A stretch of 24,492 nucleotides of DNA from Dimargaris cristalligena (GCA_027576995.1 JANBQC010000431.1:1-24492); one strand, 5' to 3'. Shown: positions 9,640 to 20,783, numbered from the stretch's first letter. Made by a program: numbers and translations. The notes: generated by a model not told the origin, from the letters alone.

Positions 9640-10840
9640 AAATGTATAATTAACAGAGGAGTGTGTAATGGATGGGACGGAGGTAAGAGGTCTGGAATGC
9701 ACTTTGGACTCCAAATTCACATCACAATCTGACTAATACACCACCCTGTAAGGCCGTTAATGACTTGGGCGCCCTTTACCTTTTGCTGGGTCAGACCCGC
9801 GTAATAAAGCCCGAATTGTACACGTGACTATTTATTTACATCGTCAAATCAGTCTATTTAGCTATATATGCCCGGCTCCTTGGCAATTGGGTAGGTCCTG
9901 CATGGTTCTTGGTTGGCGGGATGTGATCCACATGGACTTCAAACATATTCCCCTCGATACGTCTATTTAAGTACTATAAAAACATCGAAAGTGCTACAAC
10001 AATCTCGATAATATAGAAACAAGTGCGCTCTTATTTCATGCCAGCGGCAGTTTATAGTTTAACAGCAAACCACCTTTTGAAAGTAGCTGCTGTCATATTT
10101 AAGGTTGATATCTCGCTGGATCCCAGACATAGAACTAGCTTAGTCATGTTAATGGGGCGTATATAATCAATAACCGAAAGCGATTGACATATTCGGTATT
10201 CCACCTTCAGTATTCACCTATTCGTCAATCAGCCTCCCATTTTTACACACCAGCTTCGTAAACGTTTACTAATCACAATGTATATGACATATAGTATAGC
10301 ATGGTTTTCCTAATTAACTTTCTGTAATTTTAAAAATATTCGCCGTTCCTGAAATCATCTTATAAAAGGCCCCTCGTGCCCTCCTTTCAGACGTCCTCAA
10401 GTATATACATGCTAGATGTAGGGAAATCTAGTACTCACTAGGGTTACTCCCTACGATGTTTATACTGAGAAATTATATAGGAAACGTGAAAGATATAACT
10501 GTATCAATATAATGGAAGGATATTTATTTACACTGATTATATAATATATTTTTAGTGGTGATCTTTGTCCAAAGGGAAGAATAGCTATGGCCGAAATCCA
10601 TACCGTCATACTATTATTGATGTAGGGCCACTGGTAGATTTTTACTCTGCTTTGGCAAAACATTGGCCATTAATAGAGGTCGGGCCTGCCTTCACAGTAT
10701 CATTAACATGGTCATTATTAAAATTAAATAATAACAAAGAATACTGAAGTGGGAACGGGAATGGGAATGGGGATTTTTAATTGGGCATGCTATGTGGGCA
10801 GCCCAGTGGGTCAGCTCCTGCTCTTCTTAGTGAAAGATAA
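9640..10840. other. Intergenic, no gene seen
   Basis: AT-rich sequence upstream of PRE5 with a normal CpG count (about 26 in 9841-10740 by eye). Short open frames at 10460-10663 and 10565-10747 on opposite strands overlap and lack any domain. I see no coding, RNA or repeat feature. Confidence 0.6.
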
Positions 10841-10844
10841 ATCG

Positions 10845-12683
10845 TTGGCTAACAAGTATTTTCAATGGTCATAAAGGAGTATCCACAATAACATTTAGAT
10901 GACTGATCATCCTGTGGCTGAGTATAGTTTATGCCCCTTGGCAGCCCTTCAACCAGAGGTGTCAGTTACTGACTGGAAGATAGGTGATCTTCCCATACCT
11001 TGGGCATAATCCTCTGACTAGAATGAGGCATCCTCCAGAGCTCTTTGGCTCATTTCCCTGACTAATTGAGTTGAATGACCCATCCCTGTGACTGAACATG
11101 TTAAAAAACCACTATTTGGTAGCTTTAAGCTGGTGGGATGCAGAATGAGCTATTAGATGTGATTTCATTTTGAAAGCTTGAGGGCATTTGTCACAGATGT
11201 GTCTTTGTGCCATGCTGTTGTCACTACTGGAGCTTGGAGTTGCTTCATGGTTAAGCAGAAAATGTATGCTCATTTTGGGGGTTTATCAAAGACATGTTGT
11301 GCATATATTTATGTGGGCAAGTATGTAAGTGTGTGAGTGAGGTGGTGATGAAGATGGGAAGTTGACTTGAAAATAAGTTACTAGAAAAAACATAGTGCTA
11401 TACCCACTTATATAGTACACAGCTGAGAATAAGCCTCCCCTAACTCTCTGTAGCACAATGCCCTTTGTTTCCATATATGGCTACTAAGCTGAAAGGCTAA
11501 ACCAGGTGCAACCTGGTTTATGCACTGCCAAAATTTCATAGACAATATGCATATAAGCCAGGGCCACTTTGTAGTTTTTCTTTGTTAACTCAAAGGGGAC
11601 TTTGAGTTTCTACATAGTAAAATAAAAGTATGGTTCCTCAATGATTGGAACATCTCATTAGCATTTAATCATTAATGATTATTTAGGTAATTATCAACAC
11701 AATTCAGACTATTTGCAGTTGGATAGGGGTGGGACTTACAAAAGATGAACCATGTCTATTTTGTTAGTAGACCATAAAAGAATTGCACATGAATTCAACA
11801 AGTGAGACTGGTTGTCAGTCCTCCTAATCTGATTTAATCCAGATATAATAATCATCCACCCTTATTAGGCCTTATAGCACCATATTAACCTTCCCATAGT
11901 TACCCCCAGTACTATGAGATCACCCTATATCACATAACCCTTCCCCTTTTGGACTCTAGCTCTTTACACTAATTACTCAGCATGCTAATCTGAGGACACT
12001 TCTGGTTACCCTAAGAGTCTTCTGGATACTAGTGGCTGTCCGGTTGGCCTATGTTCCTTATATACCTTAGTTACCCATAGTCTCCCCTTAGGACCTCCTG
12101 CTGGAGCTGTCCCTATTTATATAAACCCAGGCCCCATTGGGACTGGTTAGATTCTTGAGCTTATCCTTACCCCCTAGTTTACCTCAATAAACTTAATATA
12201 AACTCACTCCTTCATACTGACCAGTAAGTGTACCTGCTGTAGATCCCTTACATACCTGATTGCCTAAGCCTTTATTGGTTAATACTGTGCCCTATACCTG
12301 ACACTAGTAGCCCACTTAGCTGAGTCTAAGCCCCACCTACCATTAGAAGCCTATCCCCGAGACTCTTGATAGACTAAGAGTAGTTAACTTGGGTGACACC
12401 AGTTATTTTGTATAGTGTGAATAACCTATTGATGAATTTATAAAAATCCAGATAGGGATGTTTATAAAGGATGGATAATGAGAGTGTTAATAGATTAAAT
12501 TACACTATGGACTGTAGAAAATAGTATAATCAAGGAGATAGTTCCATCCACTTAATAATGAAGATAATTCTGTGAGATATCAAAGAAGGTTGCCTAGCAT
12601 GATGATAATGATGTAAATAATAACTACAATGCCAAGGAATGGTAACCAAAATGTAGATATAGTAAAGGTGACCCTAAAAGCAA
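10845..12683. repeat. CpG-depleted gene-free island, probably a decayed mobile element
   Basis: By direct reading only two CG dinucleotides occur here (12041 and 12358), where roughly 70-80 would be expected at about 40% GC, while TG and CA are abundant. Flanking DNA has normal CpG. No open frame longer than about 60 codons exists. The pattern is what long-term CG methylation and deamination of a silenced transposable element would leave. Inside are a TATA box-like TTTATATAAA (12116-12125), AATAAA (12186-12191), a 10-bp hairpin (11498-11520) and an imperfect inverted pair ACTGGTTGTCA / TGACACCAGT (11807-11817, 12394-12403). No target-site duplication or protein remnant was seen, so the element class is unknown. 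Confidence 0.6.
11498..11520. repeat. Perfect 10-bp hairpin in the CpG-poor island
   Basis: TAAACCAGGT and its exact reverse complement ACCTGGTTTA are separated by GCA. A 14-base perfect palindrome AATCATTAATGATT lies further right (near 11668-11681). Both are in the CpG-depleted island and may be remnants of element structure. Confidence 0.7.
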
Positions 12684-12971
12684 TCGATATTACAATGGCC
12701 AATGCCCGTACTAGAAGGGCCATGTAATACGTTACAGTATCAAACAAAAAAATACATGGGCCATAATGGCCATTTAATAGGGATCATGGTATGGTACGGT
12801 AGTGATGTATAATGTCAGTATAGAACTACCACCATTTACTTGTGGGGGCTCTTTCGAAATGCCAGTCCCTATAATCTTGACCCAGCCATAATCCCCCTGG
12901 CTGTGAGGGACACTATTGATACACGTGACTCTAGGATTTAGGAGAGTTTGGTTGGTTGGTGAGGTGGTTCT

Positions 12972-13247
12972 TTATTTTAAGTTGGGGTAGAAATCTATTT
13001 CCCACTTCCCTTTGGCTTCACTGCGTAATCTTTGAACATGGTCTCCCCAATAGTGAAAATGCTGCATTTTGGCCCTAACTATGCGGGCCAAAAGGATAGT
13101 AGAAAGAGATACGGGAGAGTCGGCTATTTGGCCCTCCCACCCCTCCTCCCTCCGTCTCCATACTGATGGGGTTTCGAAATAGCCCGAATAGGCGCCGTCT
13201 GGGCCCAGAGAACCTCGTGGGGTAGGAGGGATAGGGTTGAATCTCAC
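12972..13247 (-). CDS. Unrecognised small open frame beside ATP18 promoter
   Basis: A 91-codon minus-strand frame beginning at a GTG (no in-frame ATG nearby), so it would have to be the last exon of a spliced gene; CTTTCAG just upstream could be an acceptor giving KVRFNPIPPTP... It has balanced composition, three Trp in the first half, and ends ...KWEIDFYPNLK, with its TAA inside an AATAAA. The start (FNPIPPTPRGSLGPD) faintly recalls the N-terminus of COX19-like proteins, but the twin CX9C cysteines of that family are absent, so I do not call it. It would be divergent to ATP18, 195 bases from it. It may be real, a relic, or chance. Confidence 0.3.
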   Translation of the reverse strand: MRFNPIPPTPRGSLGPDGAYSGYFETPSVWRRREEGWEGQIADSPVSLSTILLARIVRAKMQHFHYWGDHVQRLRSEAKGKWEIDFYPNLK

Positions 13248-13442
13248 TTTCTGAAAGAGCTCTCCCCATTACGCTGTAAGACTTGCTGTGTAGTAAGGTT
13301 ATACTCTCAACGTGAATCCTCTCACTCCCTCCACCACCTTGTTAGATTATATCCCTCCTTCCTTCCACTTGCTGTGAATTCACTTGTTCCCTTTACTTCT
13401 TCTCCCCCTTTCTTCTTCACTCCAATTAACTACTCCATCGCA

Positions 13443-13889
13443 ATGGCCCCTCGTCTGTTTGGCATGCGTGCCTACCCCACTCCCCTGCTGAAGCCCGCCC
13501 ATCCCTTCATGATCGGCGCCGCCATCACCTACTACATCTTCAGTGGGATCACCGAGTCTCTGTCCAACTGTAAGTTTGGCCTATAGTGGTCCTTTGGAAG
13601 GAGGAACGTCCCGCCTAGAAAGGGGAGAGAATTGCATACGTATATGCGTGCAGCCCTGAAGATGCCGCCTTGTCTAATACAAAACTACCCATTATACAGA
13701 TGTCACACTATACTAGGCCTACTGCCACGAAATGGTCCGAAAGCCAGTGGAAACTAACTCGTTTAAATACTGCTGATTTTATTTTAATTGGTTAACTACT
13801 ACTCTCTATGAACTAATAATATAGCCGAGATGTTCCGTGACCACCCCGACAACCCGAAGCTGCGCTACAAGAAGGAGGCCCACCACTAA
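13443..13889 (+). CDS. ATP18: F1Fo ATP synthase subunit i/j (ATP18)
   Basis: Small inner-membrane subunit of mitochondrial ATP synthase, located in the peripheral Fo sector. Model: exon 1 is 13443-13569, intron 13570-13824 (255 bases, GTAAGT donor, ACTAAT branch-like site just before the ATAG acceptor), exon 2 is 13825-13889; total 63 residues, a usual length for this family. Family features seen: a start MAPRLFGMRAYPTPLLKP followed by HPF and a single transmembrane helix (about 22-42, MIGAAITYYIFSGITESLS), then a short matrix or intermembrane-side tail with the DHPDNP motif, like the NDPRNP of homologues, and a basic end. The leader is pyrimidine-rich (TTCCTTCC, CTTCTTCTCCCCC). It is the only plus-strand gene in the window. 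Very short, so identification rests on the YPTP(L/I)LKP and D-P-x-NP motifs. Confidence 0.9.
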
Positions 13890-14497
13890 ACGTATTATAT
13901 ATAAGTATCGTCCGTGGGGGGGTTGGCGAATAACACCCCTTCCCCAACCGCCGTTTCCCATCTACCGCTGGCTATTTCTAGACCTGTCCTAGACGCCTTT
14001 TTGCAACAACCCTTCTGAAGGGCGTTCCACCGAATCGTTGTATTTACACTCCCTCTCTGACACCCACTTCTATAGAAATCAGTGGTTCATTTAAGGGACC
14101 TCGATACCCCAAGGATAATAAACCCGTCCTCGGCCTATTTAAAATAAATGCGATGCGAACTCGCTGTTGATCAGTAGTCCTCTATATGGTTTGTGGTGCG
14201 TGGGATATACAGCTTTATCATTAGTTTAGGGGGGTGTAATTTGGCTTGAGGTATCTAAGACAAGGATGGTTGGTGTGTGGAACTTTAGAATAATCCACTG
14301 TTTATTTATTATCGCATTATACCCTACGCGAAACGTTGTTTTTGGCGGAATGCAGGCTCAGAAATGGCCGAATTGTCAGAGACCACTTGATAGCCACGGC
14401 CTTGTCAGTGCTTAAAGGTATTTTTTTAAAAAAAGGGAAAATCGACCTCGTCGTCTAAATGTAAATGTAAATATAAAATGATATATATGCCATACAA
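13890..14497. other. Convergent intergenic region between ATP18 and NOP9
   Basis: 3' flanks of two converging genes. An AATAAA lies at 14117-14122, 228 bases after the ATP18 stop, and could be its poly(A) signal. No open frame or repeat of note. Confidence 0.6.
14117..14122 (+). terminator. Possible ATP18 poly(A) signal
   Basis: AATAAA on the plus strand downstream of the ATP18 stop codon; a second AATAAA-like site follows about 25 bases later. Fungal poly(A) signals are loose, so this is only a candidate. Confidence 0.3.
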
Positions 14498-17400
14498 CTA
14501 TATCCGGGAAAATTGGCGCTGATCTTTTTTATGCGAGTCGGTTTCGGGTCGGGATTTTTTAGAGCTCGGTTGGTCGGTCGTGGGGCTGTCGTCCGTGACA
14601 CCACGGTTCTTCTTAGACCGCTTCCGTTTGGTGGCTGAAATGGCATCTAGAACCGACGAGAGCTCATCGACTACCTCAGTGGAAGCCCCAGAGGTCTTGG
14701 CCGTTGGTTTTGTAGAAAAGGCCTAGAGTTAATGGTGGCGATATTGGGAGGGAAAATAGTTCAGAAAGGGAAAGTAGATAGAATAAGCACATATGCCCAT
14801 AAGCTTGATTCAGGATACCCATTCGGTAATGCAAATGACCAGAGCGTTCTCCTCCGCCTACTATGCAGTTTGAACAAAACCAATAGCCAAGTGGGTGGTG
14901 TATAATAATCCTAATATATCACATCAGCAAACAAAAAAAAACCCCCCACCCCAGTTCCAACAATGGGAAGGATGGATGTGCTTACCTTAGATGCATGTGT
15001 GCCATTCTGACGAGCCGATGAATTCGAAATACGCTTGCCAAGGAACAGGTCGTCGATCTCATCGAAATCGTCGGCCTTTTCAACCGCATGGTTATTTCTA
15101 CGTCTAGGCTTCTCGGGATTATCAAACTCATCCTCCAACTAGTATGTAGGTAATTGGGTGGGCGAAAGAGAGAGAGAGAGAGAGATAGAGGAAGTAGAGT
15201 GACAGGGGAGGGTGTATACAATAGACAAATATAGTTGAACAAATGCGTTATAATCAATAGTATACCAAGGTGGAGCGACAAAGGATATTAATTAAATCGG
15301 AAATCTAATCATCAAAGCGTATTATCTGGGGATATGTGCCACTATCGAAAACCAGTACAATAGGTATTGACTTACCTTGGCCGAGCTGTGGGCAATGGAT
15401 TTGCCATCGGGGCCGAATCCGAGAAGCTGGGCCTCCTTGTCGAGGGATTTGAAGGTCTAGAAGGGCAGATAAGTAACATTAGGAATAATACTTGGTAGGT
15501 TAGATAGGGTATAGAAACAGCACTCAAACACAAATAAGAAAATCCTCACGAACTAGATATATCTATTAGGACCACACAAGCATACAAACCAACAACCAGT
15601 CCCACCACAATTTCAATCATCACACCAGGGGGGGAGAGGGATCTCTTACCTTGGTCTCGGCGGCATCCTGCACGGACTGGCCAAAGAGATCCTCGAACAT
15701 GGCCCGTTTCTTTTCGACCGCCGACTGGGCCGCCACCCACGATTCGCGTTTGGACTTAAACTGATTAATCTGGCAGTTATTCAGCACAATTTTACCGGAA
15801 TGATTGAACCGGAGGGTGGCCTCACTCTGGACCAGTTCGGCCGCGATAAGTTCCTTGAGTTTCAAATCCGCCACCCGCCAGCACTTGTCCACAATGAACG
15901 ATCCGTTGGCATTACAGGCCAGCGTGGCGAAATTGGTTTGAAAGGCACTGATGATGATTTTCCGTTTGGCCTTGAGGGGCACCGCCGGCGACACGAGTAA
16001 CTTTTCGACGAGGCGGGAACACTGGGCGTCGCCGGCCCACTGCAGCTGTAAGTCCGCGGTCTGGGCTAGGAAACTGTCCACGACGAGGCGGCTGAATTCC
16101 TCGGGGAAATCGACGATGAGCTGGAGAATCAGGAGACCCTGTAGTGTAAACGGCGGCGGGGCTTGGCCTCCCCCGAGGGCGGTGAACCCCCGGTGGGTGA
16201 CTAGCCGACTCAGCAATTCGTTAAATAGGCGGGGTTCCGCGGTGAGGTCCAACGCCCGTTGGATACCCAGCACGACCGCTTTATAACCCGTCTGCAGGCG
16301 GAGACAGGCCTCACAAACACTGCGCACCACCCCTGGGCGGTTTTGGGTCAATAGGCCGGCGAAGTTGGGGACCAGTTCCTCAATCACCAAATCCAGCTGG
16401 ATCGGGTTCTTGATCTCCGCCAGGAAACGTTGGACCACGAAATTGGCCGACGGGTGCAGGCTCAGCGCGGCCAGATGGCCACGGAAGACCTGGACATAAA
16501 TCTTCTGGAATAGGGCGGGGGACACCAGCGCCATGAGTACTTCAAAGACATGCGATCCGACGGGGTCTTTGACCACTTGCTGGAGCGACTCCGAGCCGCT
16601 GATGGCTACGGAATCTGACGAGCCGCTATTATCACCCGCGCCTACCATGCCGTGGAGCAGAACGTCGATGAGTGAACCCTCGTATTCGATATCACCCTGT
16701 TCGGCCATGATGGATAGCAGAAGTTGCAGGGCCGGACTGGCTACGCGATGGACGGCAAACCGACGCGCTAGGTCCCCACTAATGCCCACGGCGATTTCGT
16801 CGGTAATGCGCCGGAGAAGCGTGGCGAAGGACGGGGGCACTTGGAGCTGGCGATTAACGACGGCCGAATCGATACCGTGCTGGGCTTTGTATTTCTGGGA
16901 TTTATTACTGCGCACCCGGAAGGACGCCGCGGTGGCCCGGGACTTGCGGTCGGCCCGGTGGGGGCCGTGGCGACCACCCCGACCACCACTATCGTCACCA
17001 TGGCCGTCCGCCTCGACGGGACGACCGGCCAAGATTAGCAGCGTGACTCGGGTGAGGTAAGTTCCGATGGGGTGAATAAGGAGGGACGACCAAAAGGCCA
17101 GGACTTCATGGCACATGTTATGGAACAGTGTCTCCATGGAGGGCAGGTCCGCCGGCGGATGGGTGTAGTCGTTGCTCCCATCGCCATGGCTATCAGTAGC
17201 ACCCGCCACCGAGGCGGTACTCTGGCCCGTCACCTCCAGGTCCACGACCACCGCGGCCATGGTCAGTAATGTCTGGCATACATGGGAGGCGAAGGGGTGC
17301 ATGAATAACTCGATAAACCGACTTTCGAGTTTACGCATAAAGACGCGGAGCTGGACCTCCCCGGCGAGGAGGATGATTTTCTGCAGAATCCGCGACGCTA

Positions 17401-17920
17401 CGGGATCGGTCATGAGCACCAGCTCGTGGGTATCGATTTCACTGAAGACATTATTGAGGAAGTCTGCGCGCTCCTCCCCCGTTTCAAAGGCATTGTTCTC
17501 GAGAACCTCTTCGATGCCCTCCAGGTATTGGGCAATGGATGTGTCCGGACTGCCGAAATTGGGCAGTTCGGGTAGATTGGTGGCGTAGAGTGGTTCTTCC
17601 TCGTAGGACTGCCGACCGAATTTATCGCGGTTGGCCCGGGAAAAGGCATTGCGAACTTTGGCTGGCTTAGCAGGGGCGGCGGCTTCGTGGTGCCAGTCGA
17701 CGGTTTGGTGATGTTGATGTTTTTGGCCCTGGTCCTGCTGCTGCTGGTAGTCCTGGTGCTGGTAGTGGTGGTCCTGGTCCTGGTCCTGGTCGTGGTGGTG
17801 GTGGTGCTGGTGTTGGGTCTGGTCCTGCTGCTGGTCATAGGCTTCCTCGGTCTTCTTGGAAGTTTCTTCGGAGTCATTCTTGGCTCCCTTCCCGCGACGG
17901 CGCCGGCGTGCAAGGCCCAT
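14498..17920 (-). CDS. NOP9: Nucleolar pre-rRNA processing protein NOP9 (Pumilio-like repeats)
   Basis: RNA-binding protein of the small-subunit processome, needed for 18S rRNA maturation; nucleolar. Model, all introns phase 0: exon 1 17920-15650 (757 codons), exon 2 15456-15376 (27), exon 3 15138-14986 (51), exon 4 14722-14498 (74 plus stop); 909 residues. Residues 1-16 are very basic, 29-71 a Gln/His/Asp-rich tract. PUF-like repeats follow: DPVASRILQKII (172-183), HPFASHVCQTLL (208-219), HPIGTYLTRVTL (283-294), HRVASPALQLLL (391-402), DPVGSHVFEVLM (452-463), HPSANFVVQRFL (489-500), NANGSFIVDKCW (670-681) and FNHSGKIVL. This arrangement, with NNAFETGEERADFLNNVFSEI before the first repeat, is diagnostic for NOP9. 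Exon 4 ends in a basic stretch (TKRKRSKKNR), a likely nucleolar signal. It is longer than yeast (666) because of the N-terminal tract, an insert at about 300-350 and the C-terminal tail. Exons 2-4 are supported by splice signals and frame, not by homology. Confidence 0.92.
15164..15185. repeat. (GA)n simple repeat in NOP9 intron 2
   Basis: About nine GA units on the plus strand (GAAAGAGAGAGAG...AGATAGAG), within the intron between exons 2 and 3. On the transcript it is a CT-rich tract about 30 bases upstream of the exon 3 acceptor region, so it may act as a polypyrimidine tract. Confidence 0.7.
17705..17836 (-). repeat. Coding low-complexity repeat (Gln/His/Asp) in NOP9
   Basis: Codons 29-72 of NOP9 are built from CAC/CAT/CAG/CAA/GAC, with (DQ)n, a His run and QQQQ. 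On the plus strand it reads as GGTCCT and GGTGGT repeats, producing an artificial Leu/Val-rich open frame at 17687-17932. Such tracts vary in length between strains. Confidence 0.85.
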
Positions 17921-18656
17921 GTTGAACTGTAGGATAGGTGAAGTAGGAGGTATGTGAAATGCGCTAAGGTCCGCGGAGAATTGAAGGAATGGGCTGAGGT
18001 GGTAGTGGCTCTATTGACAAGGAACAGCAGGCAGAAGAGCAATGTCGGGTTTCAAGAGATAAACTATTGGGTATGTAGTGTATTTGAGCTGTCGTCCGCT
18101 GTAAATGAAAAAGGACATGGCATTTGCTTTGTATAAGCCTCTATGGTGTAGCTCGACTTTGGTTAGGCTGGTGGAACAAAGTGTTATCAATTTGACCTCC
18201 TTATTCGCTTGTCTATTTTTTTTCAATTTGGTTTTTTTGAGCAGTTATCCATGCACCATGGTAGGCGGGATTCCACTCTACTGTTCCTACACACAATGCT
18301 GCTTTGGTGAAGAACCTCACCCAAGCCAACTTAAAGTGTGACTAGATAGGAATAGTCACGTGGTCTCACTACTTCCACCCAGTAGTTAGTTATATAACAC
18401 TGATCCGTATATGGTCCAGAAACGTCCTCTCTCATAGAATCCGTTGATGGGGTGGATTTATTATTTCGGGAAAGGTGGATCTTTATTAATTACTCGGTAA
18501 TTGGAAGCAGTTTGCCCATCAGACAGCTAATGTAGCTGAAAAGTGGAGCGCTTCGTTTTTATTCTTTAAAAAAGCATATTTACAGAGACCGGGCCTCGTC
18601 CATACCTCAAAACACCAAAACTTTAGAAGAGGTATAGTATCCAATAGTATGTTGGG
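17921..18656. other. Intergenic between NOP9 5' end and THG1 3' end
   Basis: Holds the NOP9 promoter (right of 17920) and the 3' flank of THG1. Only short, overlapping open frames in several registers; no RNA gene or repeat recognised. Confidence 0.6.
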
Positions 18657-19992
18657 TTATTTTTTCCCGAGAATATGGGGTCGCTGCTCCCAGAATTTGT
18701 TTTTAATAATGTCCTCGTGGACCACAACGGTCCGCATTTTGCGTTTCTTCCGGATCTCCCCGGTGGCTTTGTCGGTGTGCTCTTCTTCGACCTATCCATG
18801 GATAACCCACCATTAAGATTAGGTAGATTCCAAACCAAGAACCAAAAGAAATGGGTGAGTAAAGTGGCTGATTTGGTCTTGTAGAGCCAACTAACATAAT
18901 TTAACAAGCCCAGATTATACCAATATATAGGTATGCACTTACGTAGTCGCGAACGATAATGGAGCCCTTCCTGAAAATACTCGGCAATTTGTTGTAGTTG
19001 ATACCAAATTTGGTAAATAGCATTTCATTTTTATCTGCCGAGAGAGTTCCCTGTGGTTTGATTTAAGTAGTGGGTGTGGAAGGAGAAGGTGTCGGGTTTA
19101 GGTTAGCATGTCTACACATAAGTAGAGAATGGGGGAGTACATCTGGTCGACGGTGTATTAATATACGTTGTTGTTGTTGTTTTGGCCAACACGGGCATAT
19201 CAATACGTATAATATCGGCTGATGCACTCCAGTAAGATCGGTAAAACTTACCATTAGCTCGCGTTCGGCATCGACAGTCGACTTGCCCGACTGCACTAGG
19301 GTCCAGAAACATGTATTGTAAAGATTGTTGATGTGGCCTAGACAAGATTCAAGAATAGTTGTTACCAAAAAGGGGCATAAATTAGGGTTAGCAATAGACC
19401 AGATAAGTACATGTAGGTAAGGTCCTAACCATTGAAGGTGGAGAGAGACCCGGAGTACTACCCCTCCCCTCCTCCACTCTTAGTACTTGCACTGAAGAGC
19501 CATTTCACCCAACGGACAGTCCGCCTCGATATAAAACTTACAGTCGACCTGCCGCCATGCGAGATAGTCGCGTAGAATGGCTTCGGTAGGGTAACACACG
19601 ATCCGCCCGTCGAATGAGGGCGGGTACTTGAGCTGGCGATCGGGGAATACGGTAGGCCAGTAAAACACGTACAGGGACGTGAACAAACTCACAATACTCG
19701 ACACCAATTTCGCTTCCCGGCGGTTAAAGTATTGGGAATTCTCGTGCACGACGAAACTGTATTCGTCGCTCTCGCCGTACGCGAAACAGATGCCCCCCAC
19801 TTGGTCGAACACCCCACGCGCGCACCGGTTCATTAGCTCGAGGGCCCGCAGGTCATTGGGCTTTTCGAAATCGTGGGTGGCGGTGAACCGGTGGAAACCT
19901 TGGCCGTCGATGCGGACGACCAGCCAGGTATGGGGAAGGAAAACGGTCTCGCGTTCGAATTGCTTAACATACTCGTACTTCGACTTGGCCAT
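18657..19992 (-). CDS. THG1: tRNA(His) guanylyltransferase
   Basis: Adds the extra 5' G(-1) to tRNA-His by 3'-to-5' polymerisation, the identity element for histidyl-tRNA synthetase. Model: exon 1 19992-19542 (150 codons plus 1 base), exon 2 19337-19252, exon 3 19050-18943, exon 4 18791-18657; introns of 204, 201 and 151 bases, all with GTAAGT donors; 259 residues (yeast 237, human 298). Metal-binding catalytic residues are intact: D29 in VVRIDGQGFHRF, D76 and E77 in YGESDEYSF. Other family blocks: KPNDLRALELMNRCA, LVSSIVSLFTSLYVFYW, PPSFDGRIVCYP, DYLAWRQVDC joined by the first splice to HINNLYNTCFW (H152), then GTLSADKNEMLFTKFGINYN and FRKGS. The splices rebuild motifs that are invariant in the family, so the model is well supported. 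The C-terminal exon adds a basic tail (RKKRKMR) and ends IIKNKFWEQRPHIL. Confidence 0.97.
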
Positions 19993-20732
19993 GCGGGCGT
20001 TAAGGCAAGGGAAAGGAGAGGAGCCGAATGCAAGAGAGAACCGAGCAGGTAAAACGAGGCAAAGGGTAGTAATAATAAGAAAATTGAATAGAGTGTGGGG
20101 AGAAGAAGGCCCGAGAGAAGTGGCAACCTATATTGTATAGGTAGTCCAACATAGTATAGTCACCTCCCTCGATTATATACAGCTCACAGAAGACTTGCAG
20201 TTGGCAAATGGGCGTGCGCTCGTTTTCGGTACAGCAAACCACTGCCGCCATTTGTCTTTCATCACAGCTCCTTGCTTATTTCTATTCAAGAACGAAGGCA
20301 TTTACTACTGCTGTGCTTACGGTTGCTTATCTGCACTTGTTGATATTGCTCGGCTATAAAATACGGTCTCAATTTAGATGCGCATAGAGGCCATTCATTC
20401 ATTAGCATGTCTTCCAGTACAGGATTTTACCGTGTATGGCCTACTAAGAACTCCTACTATGAGAGAGTGCCCGCATTAAACGGAGTCACTTATAGGTACC
20501 CCCCGGGAGGGTGACTAACATGCCTATGTGCTATATCTATCTTAATCTAGCGCGGTTTACTATGAGCAATCAAGAGGCTGTGTCCCTAAGGAACCACTCA
20601 GTATGTATAAATTATAGCCCTACATAGGGAACATAGATTCACGTAGATGAGTAACCCCATTAGTAGTTTAATTTAATAATTGGCTATATGGTATTGTTGA
20701 TAGAAATAAAGTAGTTGGGTATTGGAAACCCT

Positions 20733-20773
20733 TACTTCGGTAATAAACCACGGGGTATATAAATACCGAAGTA
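20733..20773. repeat. Inverted repeat 3' of RPA49
   Basis: TACTTCGGTA (20733-20742) and its exact reverse complement TACCGAAGTA (20764-20773) with a 21-base AT-rich loop containing TATATAAA. One wobble and one extra pair extend the stem to 12 bp. It lies about 80 bases past the RPA49 stop on the transcribed strand, beyond the A13 tract. Confidence 0.75.
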
Positions 20774-20783
20774 GGTGTACGGC

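Noticed and set aside
16533..17060. 175-codon plus-strand frame
   Set aside because: Entirely antisense to NOP9 exon 1, which has clear family repeats; Arg/Ser/Trp-rich shadow composition.
17687..17932. Plus-strand frame rich in Leu and Val, looking like a membrane protein
   Set aside because: It is the antisense of the Gln/His/Asp codon repeat at the start of NOP9; the composition is a by-product of GGTCCT/GGTGGT repeats.
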